A stretch of 64,000 nt of DNA from Kurthia gibsonii (GTDB lineage Bacteria; Bacillota; Bacilli; Bacillales_A; Planococcaceae): NCBI RefSeq assembly GCF_006539985.1, contig NZ_BJOB01000007.1, positions 1 to 64,000 on the forward strand, in the 5' to 3' direction. The translations under genes were made by a program, and so were the position numbers. The notes under the pieces were generated by a model. That model worked only from the letters and a program-made list of their open reading frames with translations. It made no database searches and had not been told where the DNA came from. Shown in pieces: positions 55,959 to 64,000 of the stretch (the stretch's first letter is position 1; every line of letters starts with the position of its first letter).

Positions 55959-57527
55959 ATGGAACTTTATAAAGATCAGCATATGGAAATTATCTCAAGA
56001 GACAATAAAGTTTTTGTGAAAAAACATCAAGAAGATTATACAATGAAGGATTTCGAGACTTTGTTAAAAGAATTTCCACGAATTAAACTGACAAACTTTA
56101 TGGAATTAAAAAACCTCTTCAATCAACAGAATGGTGATTTTGTAGAAATAGGTGTTTTATTACCTGAAATGGATATTCAAATCTCAAAAGATGCAATGAC
56201 TGCTAATATTTTATTTTACGAAGATCCGAAAAAAATTAGTAACTCTGAAGATGAATTGAATCTTAAAATTAAAGAAATTGCTGCATCTATTGGGATTGAG
56301 TACGGTCTGAAACGAATCTTATGGGAAGAACTTGAGAAGAAAAAACATGTGATTGCGGAAGGGAAAGAGCCTGAAGATGGTGTAGATGCAAAAATCACGT
56401 ATTTTCAAAATCCAACGCGCAGACCAAAAATTGGTTTAGATGGTCGAGCAGATTTTTCCGATATGAACTTTATTTTTGAAATTGAAAAAGACGCTTGGCT
56501 AGGTGAGAAAATACCGGCATCTGAAGGAATACCGGGTATGAATGTATTGGGAAAAGAGATTCCCGCAAAAGCAGGGAAAGACCTTATTTTAAAATATAAT
56601 CCAGAATCTGTTTATGAAAGTGAAGAAAACGGAAAGATTATTATCCGTTCTAAAACAGCAGGTGTATTGGATGATTCAAACGGTCTGATTAGTATTTTAC
56701 AACATCTCGAAATTAAAACAGATATTGGTGTAGAAACTGGTAATATTGTGTTTAATGGTTCTATTGCAATTAAGGGAACTGTTTTACCAGGCTATTCAGT
56801 AAAAGCAACAGGTGATATTTCGATTGAAGCAAAAGAAGGCGTATCTGGCGCTGACTCGATTGAATCAACAGGCGGCGATATTTATATTCGTGGTGGTGTA
56901 TTTGGTCATTCAAAAACAGTCATTCGAGCAGGTGGAAGTGTCTTTTTAAAACATGCGAATGAAGCAACGATTTATGCTGAAAATGAAATTTGTATCGAAA
57001 TGTATGCAATAGGTTCAAATTTATCAGGAAGAATTGTACGTTTAGACGGTGTGAATGGGAAAATTATTGGTGGTGTGACAGAAGCGACATCGTATATCCA
57101 TACAGCAATCGCTGGAAATCAACACGAAAGACGTACAGAGTTAATTATTTATACCATTGACCAGAAAGAAAAAATGGGTGAAGTACGCTATAAAGCAGGG
57201 AAAATAAAAGAAATTGAACAAGAGATGGGTGTGCTTGAAAGTCGTGTCATTCAATTACAACCATTAACGAAACAGATGAATGCACAACAACTAGAAGTAT
57301 TTGAAGATACAAAATATAAATATGAATTAAAAAAATCAGTTGTAATCCAGTTGAATTATGAAATTCAAACCATTTTAAAACAATTAAGTGAGATTGAAAA
57401 AGAATGTGTGGAAGTAACAAAAATAGCATTTGAAGGAACGATTATTAAGATTGGTAAACGTTCATCTATGTTAAAAACACGTACAAATGGTGTATTTAAA
57501 ATGGAGAATGGAGAATTGAATGTATAG
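55959..57527 (+). CDS. DUF342 (FapA domain) protein
   Basis: 522 aa. N-terminal region 1-140 unassigned, then the FapA/DUF342 core (about 145-390): FIFEIEKDAWLGEKIPASEGIPGMNVLGKEIPAK, then a repeated beta-helix stretch (GNIVFNGSIAIKGTVLPGYSVKATGDISIEAKEGVSGADSI) of bactofilin-like type, and a C-terminal coiled coil (about 405-490). ATG 55959 has AAGGAGAGGG 8 bases upstream. It overlaps yqiK by 8 bases. FapA-domain proteins are linked to flagellar placement or polar scaffolds in other bacteria; here no flagellar gene is near. Confidence 0.85.
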   Translation: MELYKDQHMEIISRDNKVFVKKHQEDYTMKDFETLLKEFPRIKLTNFMELKNLFNQQNGDFVEIGVLLPEMDIQISKDAMTANILFYEDPKKISNSEDELNLKIKEIAASIGIEYGLKRILWEELEKKKHVIAEGKEPEDGVDAKITYFQNPTRRPKIGLDGRADFSDMNFIFEIEKDAWLGEKIPASEGIPGMNVLGKEIPAKAGKDLILKYNPESVYESEENGKIIIRSKTAGVLDDSNGLISILQHLEIKTDIGVETGNIVFNGSIAIKGTVLPGYSVKATGDISIEAKEGVSGADSIESTGGDIYIRGGVFGHSKTVIRAGGSVFLKHANEATIYAENEICIEMYAIGSNLSGRIVRLDGVNGKIIGGVTEATSYIHTAIAGNQHERRTELIIYTIDQKEKMGEVRYKAGKIKEIEQEMGVLESRVIQLQPLTKQMNAQQLEVFEDTKYKYELKKSVVIQLNYEIQTILKQLSEIEKECVEVTKIAFEGTIIKIGKRSSMLKTRTNGVFKMENGELNV

Positions 57528-58248
57528 ATTGCCTATTTATGCACATCGTGGTTGGACAAAATGTGAACCAGAAAATACATTAGAGGCGATGAAGGAGGCC
57601 ATGATACAAACTGCAGCAGATGGAATTGAGTTTGATTTACAACTGACGAAAGATCGTATTGCAATTGTTACACATGATCTTAATTTAAAACGAATGTTAG
57701 GTATTTCTAAATGCGTAAACGATTGTACACTTAACGAAATAAGAAGTCAGAAGATTAAGCAAAGTCGTCATTGTATTAATACATTTTCAGAATTATTAGC
57801 ATGGGCTATCCCAAATAAAGTACCAATGAATATTGAACTCAAAGAATCGTTTATCGGACGAACTGCTGATCTTGAGATTGTTGTAAAAAAGACGCAACAT
57901 TTATCAAGTGTACATTACTCCTCTTTTCATCTAGAAGTGTTACAACAAGTAAAGGTAATGAATCCAACAGCAGAAGTAGCGTTTATTCCGAAACGCAAAT
58001 TTGATTGGACGCGCTTAAATGATTTACCTTGGATTGATGTGTTACATGTGAATAAGCATTTTTTCTATAAAGAAAAATATTGGAATATAGCACAAGATTT
58101 AAATAAAGTTTTACGTTTTTATAGTATTACAGGAAAAGAAAAGTGGCTTCAAAAACCACAGCATCCAAGTATTGTTGGATGGATTACAGATGAACCGAAT
58201 CGAGTCGCAGATGCACAAAGATATGTTGATTCATATGTAGAAGAATGA
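57520..58248 (+). CDS. yqiK: Glycerophosphodiester phosphodiesterase (YqiK)
   Basis: 242-aa GDPD TIM barrel. Catalytic AHRGWTKCEPENT, metal ligands in GIEFDLQLTKD, THDLNLKRM, and NIELKES. No signal peptide, so cytosolic: it releases glycerol 3-phosphate from glycerophosphodiesters. ATG lies inside the DUF342 end with GGAG upstream. yqiK follows spo0A closely in B. subtilis too. Confidence 0.92.
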   Translation: MYRLPIYAHRGWTKCEPENTLEAMKEAMIQTAADGIEFDLQLTKDRIAIVTHDLNLKRMLGISKCVNDCTLNEIRSQKIKQSRHCINTFSELLAWAIPNKVPMNIELKESFIGRTADLEIVVKKTQHLSSVHYSSFHLEVLQQVKVMNPTAEVAFIPKRKFDWTRLNDLPWIDVLHVNKHFFYKEKYWNIAQDLNKVLRFYSITGKEKWLQKPQHPSIVGWITDEPNRVADAQRYVDSYVEE

Positions 58249-58296
58249 ATCAACTATTTTTGTGTAGAGAAACTAAATCGAATATACATAGAATAA

Positions 58297-58337
58297 ATGA
58301 GGAACTGTATGTTTACAGAGTTGCTCATTTTTTTATT
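58297..58337 (+). terminator. Terminator of yqiK
   Basis: ATGAGGAACTGT and ACAGAGTTGCTCAT arms with small internal mismatch, six-base loop, T run. Confidence 0.8.
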
Positions 58338-58520
58338 TAAAGCTTTAGATTAGGATGTACAAATAATTTTCCTTATAATGTAAATTAACAGAAAAACTTC
58401 TTTTTCAACAAAATATATCACAAAATAAAGTTAATAATTGTCAAGAATACAGTTTTTAGTTAGAATTAGAACAAAGAAGAAAATATGTGTGTAAAATAGA
58501 AAAAATAAGTATTTAAACAC

Positions 58521-58535
58521 AATTTTCTGACAATT
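58521..58535 (+). promoter_or_regulatory. CodY-like box
   Basis: AATTTTCTGACAATT differs at one base from the CodY consensus AATTTTCWGAAAATT. CodY represses bkd in B. subtilis under rich nutrition; the location here fits. Confidence 0.65.
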
Positions 58536-58601
58536 CAAGAGCGGATAATGATAAAAAATTAAACGCAAATACAAGTAAGAATGTGTTTTATCAAGTATAT
58601 T

Positions 58602-58633
58602 ATAAATGTCATATCATGTCATATGACATTTAT
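58602..58633. repeat. 32-bp dyad upstream of lpdV (candidate operator)
   Basis: Perfect 13-bp arms ATAAATGTCATAT and ATATGACATTTAT around CATGTC. No T run follows, so it is not a terminator; it lies about 115 to 150 bases before lpdV, just before the presumed promoter. Confidence 0.75.
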
Positions 58634-58749
58634 GATAGGAAGAATAAGTATTATTATGATATAACAGATAGTGAAGGTATTTGACCTAAAATGATAAAAA
58701 AGCAGTTGTGACAAGAAGTAAAAATAGTGATTTTATGGAGGTATGACAG

Positions 58750-60153
58750 ATGGCAAATGAATACGATTTAGTCATTTTGGGCGGCGGACCTGCGGGATAT
58801 GTGGCAGCCATTCGTGCAGCGCAATTAAAGTTAAAAGTGGCGATTGTCGAAAAAGAAAAACTAGGTGGAACCTGTTTACATAAAGGTTGTATCCCGACAA
58901 AAGCACTATTAAAGAGTGCCGAACAATTACGTTCTCTTAAAAAAGCGCACGATTTCGGAATCGAATTAACATCGTATGGATTCAATTATCATATCGCACA
59001 TGAAAGAAAAAATGCTGTAGTCGCACAATTAGAAGCAGGTATTCAAGCATTAATGAAAAAAGGGAAGATTGATGTATATACAGGTACAGGTCGCATATTA
59101 GGTCCTTCTATTTTTTCACCACTTCCTGGAACTGTATCAGTGGAATATGGTGAAGATCTTGAAAATGATATGCTCGTACCGAAAAATTTATTGATTTGTA
59201 CAGGCTCGAAACCACGCACACTACCGTCTATGCCATTTAATCATACGACGATTTTAAGTTCAGATGATTTAGTTCTACTTGATACATTACCAAAGAATAT
59301 GGCAATTGTTGGTGGCGGTGTAATCGGAATTGAATGGGCATCTATGTTACATGATTTAGGTGTAAAGATTACAATCTATGAAGCATTTGAGCGTATTCTA
59401 CCTTCAGAAGATGAAGAAGTAGCGAAAGAACTTGTGAAAAATTTTGAAAAACGTGGCATTCAAGTTGTGACAAATGCGAAAATTTCAAATGTGGAAGCAA
59501 CAGATGAACAAGTGATATTCCATGTGAATGAAGAAGTAAAAACATTCGAAAAAGTGCTAGTCGCAATTGGTCGACAAGCAATTACAGAACAAATTGGATT
59601 AGAAAATACAGATATCCAGTTAGAACAGCAGTTTATTAAGGTGAATAAATATATGCAAACAAAAGAAGCACATATCTATGCAGCAGGCGACGTAATTGGT
59701 GGTATTCAATTAGCACATGTAGCATCTCATGAAGCCATTCATGCAGTTGAACATATGGCGGGATTAAAACCAGATACACGTGTCGTGCATATGCCAAGTT
59801 GTGTTTATAGCTATCCGGAGATTGCCCATATTGGATTAAATGAAAAACAAGCAAAAGAACAGTTTAACAAAGTTGTCGTCAAAAAATTCCCATTAAAAGC
59901 AAATGCAAAAGCACTGGTTAATGGTGATGATTTCGGTTTTGCGAAGATGATTGTAGATGAAGAAACAGATGATGTACTAGGCGTTCATTTAATTGGTGAC
60001 CATGTAACAGAATTAATCGCTGAGTCAAGTTTAGCATTTAATCTAGATGCTTCATCATTTGAAATTGGACATACGGTACATCCGCATCCAAGCGTGAGTG
60101 AAGTGATGCAAGAAGTCGCATTAGCAATTAAAAACGAAGCAATTCATTACTAG
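58750..60153 (+). CDS. lpdV: Dihydrolipoyl dehydrogenase of branched-chain complex (E3)
   Basis: 467 aa. FAD motif GGGPAGYVAAIRA, redox pair Cys42/Cys47 in GGTCLHKGCIPTKALL, NAD motif IVGGGVIGIEWASM, and C-terminal HTVHPHPSVSEVMQE with the catalytic His-Glu pair. Reoxidises lipoate of BkdB. ATGGAGG upstream. First gene of the bkd operon; adjacent genes show it is LpdV rather than PdhD. Confidence 0.95.
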   Translation: MANEYDLVILGGGPAGYVAAIRAAQLKLKVAIVEKEKLGGTCLHKGCIPTKALLKSAEQLRSLKKAHDFGIELTSYGFNYHIAHERKNAVVAQLEAGIQALMKKGKIDVYTGTGRILGPSIFSPLPGTVSVEYGEDLENDMLVPKNLLICTGSKPRTLPSMPFNHTTILSSDDLVLLDTLPKNMAIVGGGVIGIEWASMLHDLGVKITIYEAFERILPSEDEEVAKELVKNFEKRGIQVVTNAKISNVEATDEQVIFHVNEEVKTFEKVLVAIGRQAITEQIGLENTDIQLEQQFIKVNKYMQTKEAHIYAAGDVIGGIQLAHVASHEAIHAVEHMAGLKPDTRVVHMPSCVYSYPEIAHIGLNEKQAKEQFNKVVVKKFPLKANAKALVNGDDFGFAKMIVDEETDDVLGVHLIGDHVTELIAESSLAFNLDASSFEIGHTVHPHPSVSEVMQEVALAIKNEAIHY

Positions 60154-60165
60154 GAGGTTTTGATT

Positions 60166-61155
60166 ATGACAGTTTCACATAAAGAAGCAAATTTAACAGA
60201 TCAACAAGCATTAGATATTTATTTCAGTATGTTGCGCGCAAGACGTGTCGATGAACGCTTATGGTTATTAAACCGTTCAGGTAAAATTCCATTTGTTATT
60301 TCGTGTCAAGGACAAGAAGCTGCACAAATCGGCGCTGCATATGCACTTGATTTAACGAAGGATTATTTAGCACCGTATTACCGCGATTTAGGTGTGGTAT
60401 TAGAAGCTGGAATGACAATTCAAGATGTCATGTTAAATGCTTTTGCGAAAGCAGAAGATCCAAACTCAGGTGGTCGTCAAATGCAAGCGCACTGGGGACA
60501 ACGTAAAAATCGTATTTTATCAGGTTCTTCGCCTGTTACAACACAAGTTGTACATGCAGCAGGTGTCGCACTAGCAGGACGTATGAAGAGAGATGACTTT
60601 TACACATTTGTTTCACTGGGTGAAGGTTCATCCAATCAAGGTGATTTCCATGAAGGATTGAACTTTATCGGTGTTCATCAACTTCCGGTTATTACATTCG
60701 TAGAAAATAATCAGTATGCGATTTCAACACCATATGATCGTCAAGTAGCGAGTGCAACAGTCGCACAACGAGCAACAAGTTATAATATGCCGGGCGAGGT
60801 AGTAGACGGTACAGATCCAATCGCTACGTATATTGCTGTGAAAAAAGCACGTGAATCAGGTAGGCCAGCATTGATTGAAGCGCTTTGCCAACGATTGACG
60901 CCTCATTCATCAGATGATGATCACCGTATTTATCGTACGACAGAAGAATTAGAAGATGATAAACAAAAAGATGGTTTACATCATTATGAGCAGTATCTAG
61001 TGGAACAAGGACTGTTAACAGAAGAATTAAAAGCAGAAATGGAAGCGACATTAAAACGTGAGATTAATGAAGCGACTACGTATGCAGAACAAGCACCATA
61101 TGGTTCAGTAGAAGATAATCTACGTTATGTCTATGCGGAAGGGGAGAAGCTATAA
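60166..61155 (+). CDS. bkdAA: Branched-chain 2-oxoacid dehydrogenase E1 alpha
   Basis: 329 aa. TPP motif region GEGSSNQGDFHEGLNFIGVHQLPVITFVENN, phosphorylation-loop-like QRLTPHSSDDDHRIYR, and MQAHWGQRKNRILSGSSPVTTQ. Decarboxylates oxo-acids of Val, Leu and Ile. ATG 60166 has GGAGG 8 bases upstream; the TTG 60160 is less likely. Overlaps bkdAB by one base. Confidence 0.95.
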   Translation: MTVSHKEANLTDQQALDIYFSMLRARRVDERLWLLNRSGKIPFVISCQGQEAAQIGAAYALDLTKDYLAPYYRDLGVVLEAGMTIQDVMLNAFAKAEDPNSGGRQMQAHWGQRKNRILSGSSPVTTQVVHAAGVALAGRMKRDDFYTFVSLGEGSSNQGDFHEGLNFIGVHQLPVITFVENNQYAISTPYDRQVASATVAQRATSYNMPGEVVDGTDPIATYIAVKKARESGRPALIEALCQRLTPHSSDDDHRIYRTTEELEDDKQKDGLHHYEQYLVEQGLLTEELKAEMEATLKREINEATTYAEQAPYGSVEDNLRYVYAEGEKL

Positions 61156-62141
61156 TGAGAACGATTTCCTATATTGAAGCAATTAATGAAGCGATGCGCG
61201 AAGAAATGCAGCGAGATGAAAATGTATTTGTACTAGGTGAAGATGTTGGGAAAAAGGGCGGGGTGTTTCGTGCAACAGATGGTCTTTACGATGAATTCGG
61301 TGAAGACCGCGTTTTAGATACACCATTAGCAGAGTCAGCTATTGCAGGTGTAGCAGTGGGAGCGGCAATGTATGGTATGAAACCAATTGCAGAAATGCAG
61401 TTTGCAGATTTCATTTTACCAGCAGTCAACCAAATTATTTCAGAAGCAGCTAAAATGCGTTATCGTTCAAATAATGATTGGAGTTGTCCATTAGTTGTTC
61501 GTGCACCATTTGGCGGCGGGGTACATGGTGGTTTATATCACTCGCAGTCAGTAGAGGCGATTTTTGCTAATCAACCAGGTTTAAAAATTGTTGTTCCTTC
61601 AAACCCAGCAGATGCAAAAGGACTTTTAAAAGCAGCAATTCGCGACCCAGATCCAGTTCTTTATTTCGAACATAAAAAAGCATATCGCCTACTTAAAGGT
61701 GAAGTGCCAAATGAAGATTATGTTGTGCCAATCGGTAAAGCTGACGTGAAACGCAGTGGTGAGGATTTAACAGTTATCACATATGGTTTAATGGTCGACC
61801 AAACATTAAAGGTGGCAGAAGAGTTACAAGAGGAACAAGACATTTCTGTACATGTTCTCGATTTACGTACAATTTATCCGCTTGATCAAGAAGCGATTAT
61901 TGAAGCAGCACGTAAAACAGGTAAAGTCTTATTAATTACAGAAGATAACAAAGAAGGAAGTATTATTGGAGAAGTCGCAGCGATTGTTGCAGAACATTGT
62001 CTATTTGATTTAGACGCTCCAATTAAGCGACTGGCAGCACCTGATGCCCCATCGATGCCGTATGCACAGTCTTTAGAAAAAGATTTCATGGTAACACCAG
62101 ACCAAATCGAAGCAGCGATTGTCGAATTAGCTGCATTCTAA
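61155..62141 (+). CDS. bkdAB: Branched-chain 2-oxoacid dehydrogenase E1 beta
   Basis: 328 aa transketolase-like subunit: FVLGEDVGKKGGVFRATDGL, PLAESAIAGVAVGAAMYG, EMQFADFILPAVNQI, VRAPFGGGVHGGLYHSQS. Pairs with BkdAA as a heterotetramer. ATG overlaps the preceding stop. Confidence 0.96.
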   Translation: MRTISYIEAINEAMREEMQRDENVFVLGEDVGKKGGVFRATDGLYDEFGEDRVLDTPLAESAIAGVAVGAAMYGMKPIAEMQFADFILPAVNQIISEAAKMRYRSNNDWSCPLVVRAPFGGGVHGGLYHSQSVEAIFANQPGLKIVVPSNPADAKGLLKAAIRDPDPVLYFEHKKAYRLLKGEVPNEDYVVPIGKADVKRSGEDLTVITYGLMVDQTLKVAEELQEEQDISVHVLDLRTIYPLDQEAIIEAARKTGKVLLITEDNKEGSIIGEVAAIVAEHCLFDLDAPIKRLAAPDAPSMPYAQSLEKDFMVTPDQIEAAIVELAAF

Positions 62142-62154
62142 GGAGGAAGAATAC

Positions 62155-63408
62155 ATGTTAGAGTATATTAAAATGCCACAACTCGGTGAAAGTGTTACAG
62201 AAGGAACAATCGATCGCTGGTTAGTAAAGCCAGGCGATACAGTTGAACAGTACGATTCCATTGCAGAATTAACGACAGATAAAGTAACAGCTGACCTTCC
62301 TTCTCAATTATCAGGAACGATTCAAGAGATTTTGGTTCCTGAGGGTGAGACTGTTGCAGTTGGTGAAGTCGTATGTTCGATTGTTGTTGCACATGGAGAA
62401 GCAGCAACACCTGCTGAGTCACCGTCATCTTCATCAGAAACAACTAAATCTGTAGCAGCAGCACCACAATCTACACCAAAACATTCAGCTGATCAGAAAA
62501 AGCGCGTGTCACCTGTTGTTGGAAGACTAATTGATGAATATCATTTGAATATTGATTTAATAGAAGGAACAGGTGCAGGTGGACGTGTAACACGTAAAGA
62601 CGTGTTGCGTGAGATTGAATCGGGCATTATTTCGTCACAATTAACGCATGAAGAAAAACCAACAACACGTGATACACAAGTAAAAGAGGCAATTCCAGAA
62701 GAAAATGGTGACGTGATTATTCCGGTATCTTCGATTCGTAAGACAATTGCGAAACGTATGGTAGATAGCGTGACGCAAATTCCACATGCTTGGATGACCA
62801 TTGAAGTGGATGTAACAGAATTAGTTAAATTACGTAATGCACATAAGAAGCAATTCAAAGAGCAAGAAGGATACAATTTAACGTATTTTGCTTTTTTCGT
62901 AAAAGCAGTTGCACAAGCGTTGAAAGAATATCCAATGCTTAATTCTGTTTGGAAAGGCGATACAATCGTTCAGAAGAAAGCAATTAATATGTCGATTGCA
63001 GTGGCTTCAGATGATGAGTTATTCGTTCCAGTTATCCAAAACTGTGATCAATTGTCCATTGCAGGCATCGCAAGCCAAATTGCAATTTTAGCTGAAAAAG
63101 GACGTAAAAAACAGTTGAATGTAAAGGATATGTCAGGTGGAACATTTACGGTAAATAATACGGGTTCATTTGGCTCTGTCCATTCAGCAGGAATTATTAA
63201 TGCACCACAAGCAGCTATTTTACAAGTAGAATCAATTGTTAAGAGACCTGTCATTGTGGGCGATGGTATGTTCGCTGCACGCGATATGGTGAATTTATGT
63301 CTATCTTTAGATCATCGAATTTTAGATGGAATGATTTGTGGGAAGTTTCTAGCTCGTGTTAAAGAATTGCTAGAAAATATGACAATTTCAAGCACTTCTG
63401 TTTATTAG
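62155..63408 (+). CDS. bkdB: Branched-chain 2-oxoacid dehydrogenase E2 (dihydrolipoyl acyltransferase)
   Basis: 417 aa. One lipoyl domain with Lys43 (LTTDKVTADLPS), Ser/Ala-rich linker, peripheral-subunit-binding domain (about 117-155, RVSPVVGRLIDEYHLNIDLIEGTGAGGRVTRKDV), and catalytic domain with DHRILDG and FTVNNTGSFGS. It yields isobutyryl-, isovaleryl- and 2-methylbutyryl-CoA, primers of branched fatty acids. AAGGAGG upstream. Lipoate is supplied through lipM. Confidence 0.95.
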   Translation: MLEYIKMPQLGESVTEGTIDRWLVKPGDTVEQYDSIAELTTDKVTADLPSQLSGTIQEILVPEGETVAVGEVVCSIVVAHGEAATPAESPSSSSETTKSVAAAPQSTPKHSADQKKRVSPVVGRLIDEYHLNIDLIEGTGAGGRVTRKDVLREIESGIISSQLTHEEKPTTRDTQVKEAIPEENGDVIIPVSSIRKTIAKRMVDSVTQIPHAWMTIEVDVTELVKLRNAHKKQFKEQEGYNLTYFAFFVKAVAQALKEYPMLNSVWKGDTIVQKKAINMSIAVASDDELFVPVIQNCDQLSIAGIASQIAILAEKGRKKQLNVKDMSGGTFTVNNTGSFGSVHSAGIINAPQAAILQVESIVKRPVIVGDGMFAARDMVNLCLSLDHRILDGMICGKFLARVKELLENMTISSTSVY

Positions 63409-63414
63409 GAAAAG

Positions 63415-63453
63415 TCAGAAAACCGAATTGTTGCGGTTTTCTGATTTTTTTTT
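63415..63453 (+). terminator. Terminator of the bkd operon
   Basis: 11-bp stem TCAGAAAACCG / CGGTTTTCTGA with 8-base loop and nine T residues. Confidence 0.92.
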
Positions 63454-63527
63454 ACTTTTCCGTTCACCTTTTCTTGTGTAAAATGGAAGATAGAATCATT
63501 GAAGGGGGGAAGCGTCAACGCGTCCAT

Positions 63528-64000
63528 ATGACAAACATGAGAGAAGTAACATTTGAACAAGCAACTTACGCTGACTGGAAAAAAGCAGCAGAAGGAGCAT
63601 TAAAAGGTAAACCATTTGAATCTTTGTTGACTAAAACAATCGAGGGGATTACACTCGAGCCACTCTACACAAGAGAGAGTTTGTTTGAAAAGATTGATGG
63701 TAAACTGGAGGAACAAATTTCGACGATTCGCACAATGAAAGCTGAAGGTGCTTTTGGGGTAGCACAGGCAGCCTATGGTGAGAATATTGAGGCATTCATC
63801 GCACAAGCAAAAGATGCGCTTCAACGTGGAAATCAATATGTAACAGTTGGAAAGGTAGCATTTGAGTGGACAGAAGATGCATTAAAGCAATTAGGTGCAT
63901 TACTATCAGCTCACCCATTCCGTTTAAATATAGAAGATGAAGCTGTACTTGGTGTGTTCGAATTCATCACAAATAAAGAACAAGTAGGTTATGTACAATC
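63528..64000 (+). CDS. mutA: Methylmalonyl-CoA mutase small subunit, partial (3' end outside window)
   Basis: At least 157 aa, still open at the window end. The N-terminus reads MTNMREVTFEQATYADWKK then AAEGALKGKPFESLLTKTIEGITLEPLYTRE, the pattern of MutA. It forms a heterodimer with MutB and links propionyl-CoA from Val/Ile breakdown to succinyl-CoA, which fits its place after bkd. The start is uncertain: the purine-rich stretch GAAGGGGGGAAG is 16 to 18 bases before ATG 63528 and further from ATG 63537; an in-frame ATG at 63483 has no site. Confidence 0.85.
   Translation, partial: MTNMREVTFEQATYADWKKAAEGALKGKPFESLLTKTIEGITLEPLYTRESLFEKIDGKLEEQISTIRTMKAEGAFGVAQAAYGENIEAFIAQAKDALQRGNQYVTVGKVAFEWTEDALKQLGALLSAHPFRLNIEDEAVLGVFEFITNKEQVGYVQ

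Larger units (their letters stand above)
58249..58749 (+). promoter_or_regulatory. Regulatory region of the bkd operon
   Basis: This 501-base gap has no gene. It holds the yqiK terminator (58297-58337), a CodY-like box (58521-58535), a 32-bp dyad (58602-58633), and a possible -10 TATAAC near 58660. No sigma-54 -24/-12 element (GG-N10-GC type) or ptb-bcd-buk genes are seen, unlike B. subtilis. Confidence 0.6.

Noticed and set aside
58249-58749. Sigma-54 promoter for bkd
   Set aside because: Read for a GG/GC -24/-12 pair upstream of lpdV and found none convincing.
1-64000. CRISPR arrays, tRNA or rRNA genes, insertion sequences, prophage
   Set aside because: No regularly spaced repeats, cloverleaf or rRNA-like segments, transposase frames or phage genes were seen on reading.

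Overview
The window is low-GC Firmicute chromosome and follows the conserved yqf-yqg-yqh-yqi backbone of Bacillales: ispG-yqfW, sodA, pbpA, pst, rpmG, yqgN-yqgQ-yqgS-yqgX, comG, gcv, yqhL-lipM, yqhQ-aroQ-yqhT-efp, accBC, yqhY, nusB-folD-xseAB-ispA-dxs-yqxC-ahrC-recN-spo0A, yqiK, bkd. Two sporulation loci that normally sit in this backbone are missing at their expected places: spoIIIA between efp and accB, and spoIVB between recN and spo0A. Spo0A itself is intact. This fits a non-spore-forming member of the Planococcaceae/Caryophanaceae, with Kurthia as my best guess (inference only; no database search was possible).

Region by region. 1-1.9 kb: AT-rich DNA and a secreted transglutaminase-like gene broken by an exact 23-bp tandem duplication. 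2-8 kb: zinc alcohol dehydrogenase, ispG-nucleotidase operon, Na/Pi transporter, DUF456 protein, Mn superoxide dismutase. 8-15 kb: a class B penicillin-binding protein and the pstS-pstC-pstA-pstB-phoU phosphate operon, with a five-repeat PHO box in front and an attenuator after pstS. 15-20 kb: two small membrane proteins, L33, one-carbon metabolism, an LTA-synthase-like enzyme, an MBL hydrolase and a cysteine-rich HTH regulator. 20.6-24.5 kb: comGA-GG behind a consensus ComK box. 24.6-29.5 kb: aroK and the riboswitch-controlled glycine cleavage genes gcvT-gcvPA-gcvPB.

29.6-36.9 kb is the accessory part. Four tightly spaced genes encode a 1001-aa coiled-coil protein, a winged-helix-like protein, a polytopic membrane protein and a CrtN-like FAD oxidoreductase. 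They face a convergent AAA+ ATPase. I do not recognise the first three products, and this cluster is the best candidate for an undescribed system.

36.9-58 kb returns to the backbone: lipoylation (lipM, linked functionally to gcv and bkd), shikimate (aroQ), EF-P, acetyl-CoA carboxylase, folate, isoprenoid precursors, arginine repression, DNA repair, Spo0A, a DUF342 protein and a glycerophosphodiesterase. 58.2-64 kb: branched-chain 2-oxoacid dehydrogenase (lpdV-bkdAA-bkdAB-bkdB) behind a CodY-like box and a long palindrome, then the start of methylmalonyl-CoA mutase small subunit, which runs off the window.

Regulatory sites visible in the sequence link these genes to global circuits: PhoP (pst), ComK (comG), glycine (gcv), PurR-like boxes (nusB-folD), CodY-like box (bkd), and an unassigned 18-bp palindrome over the accBC promoter.
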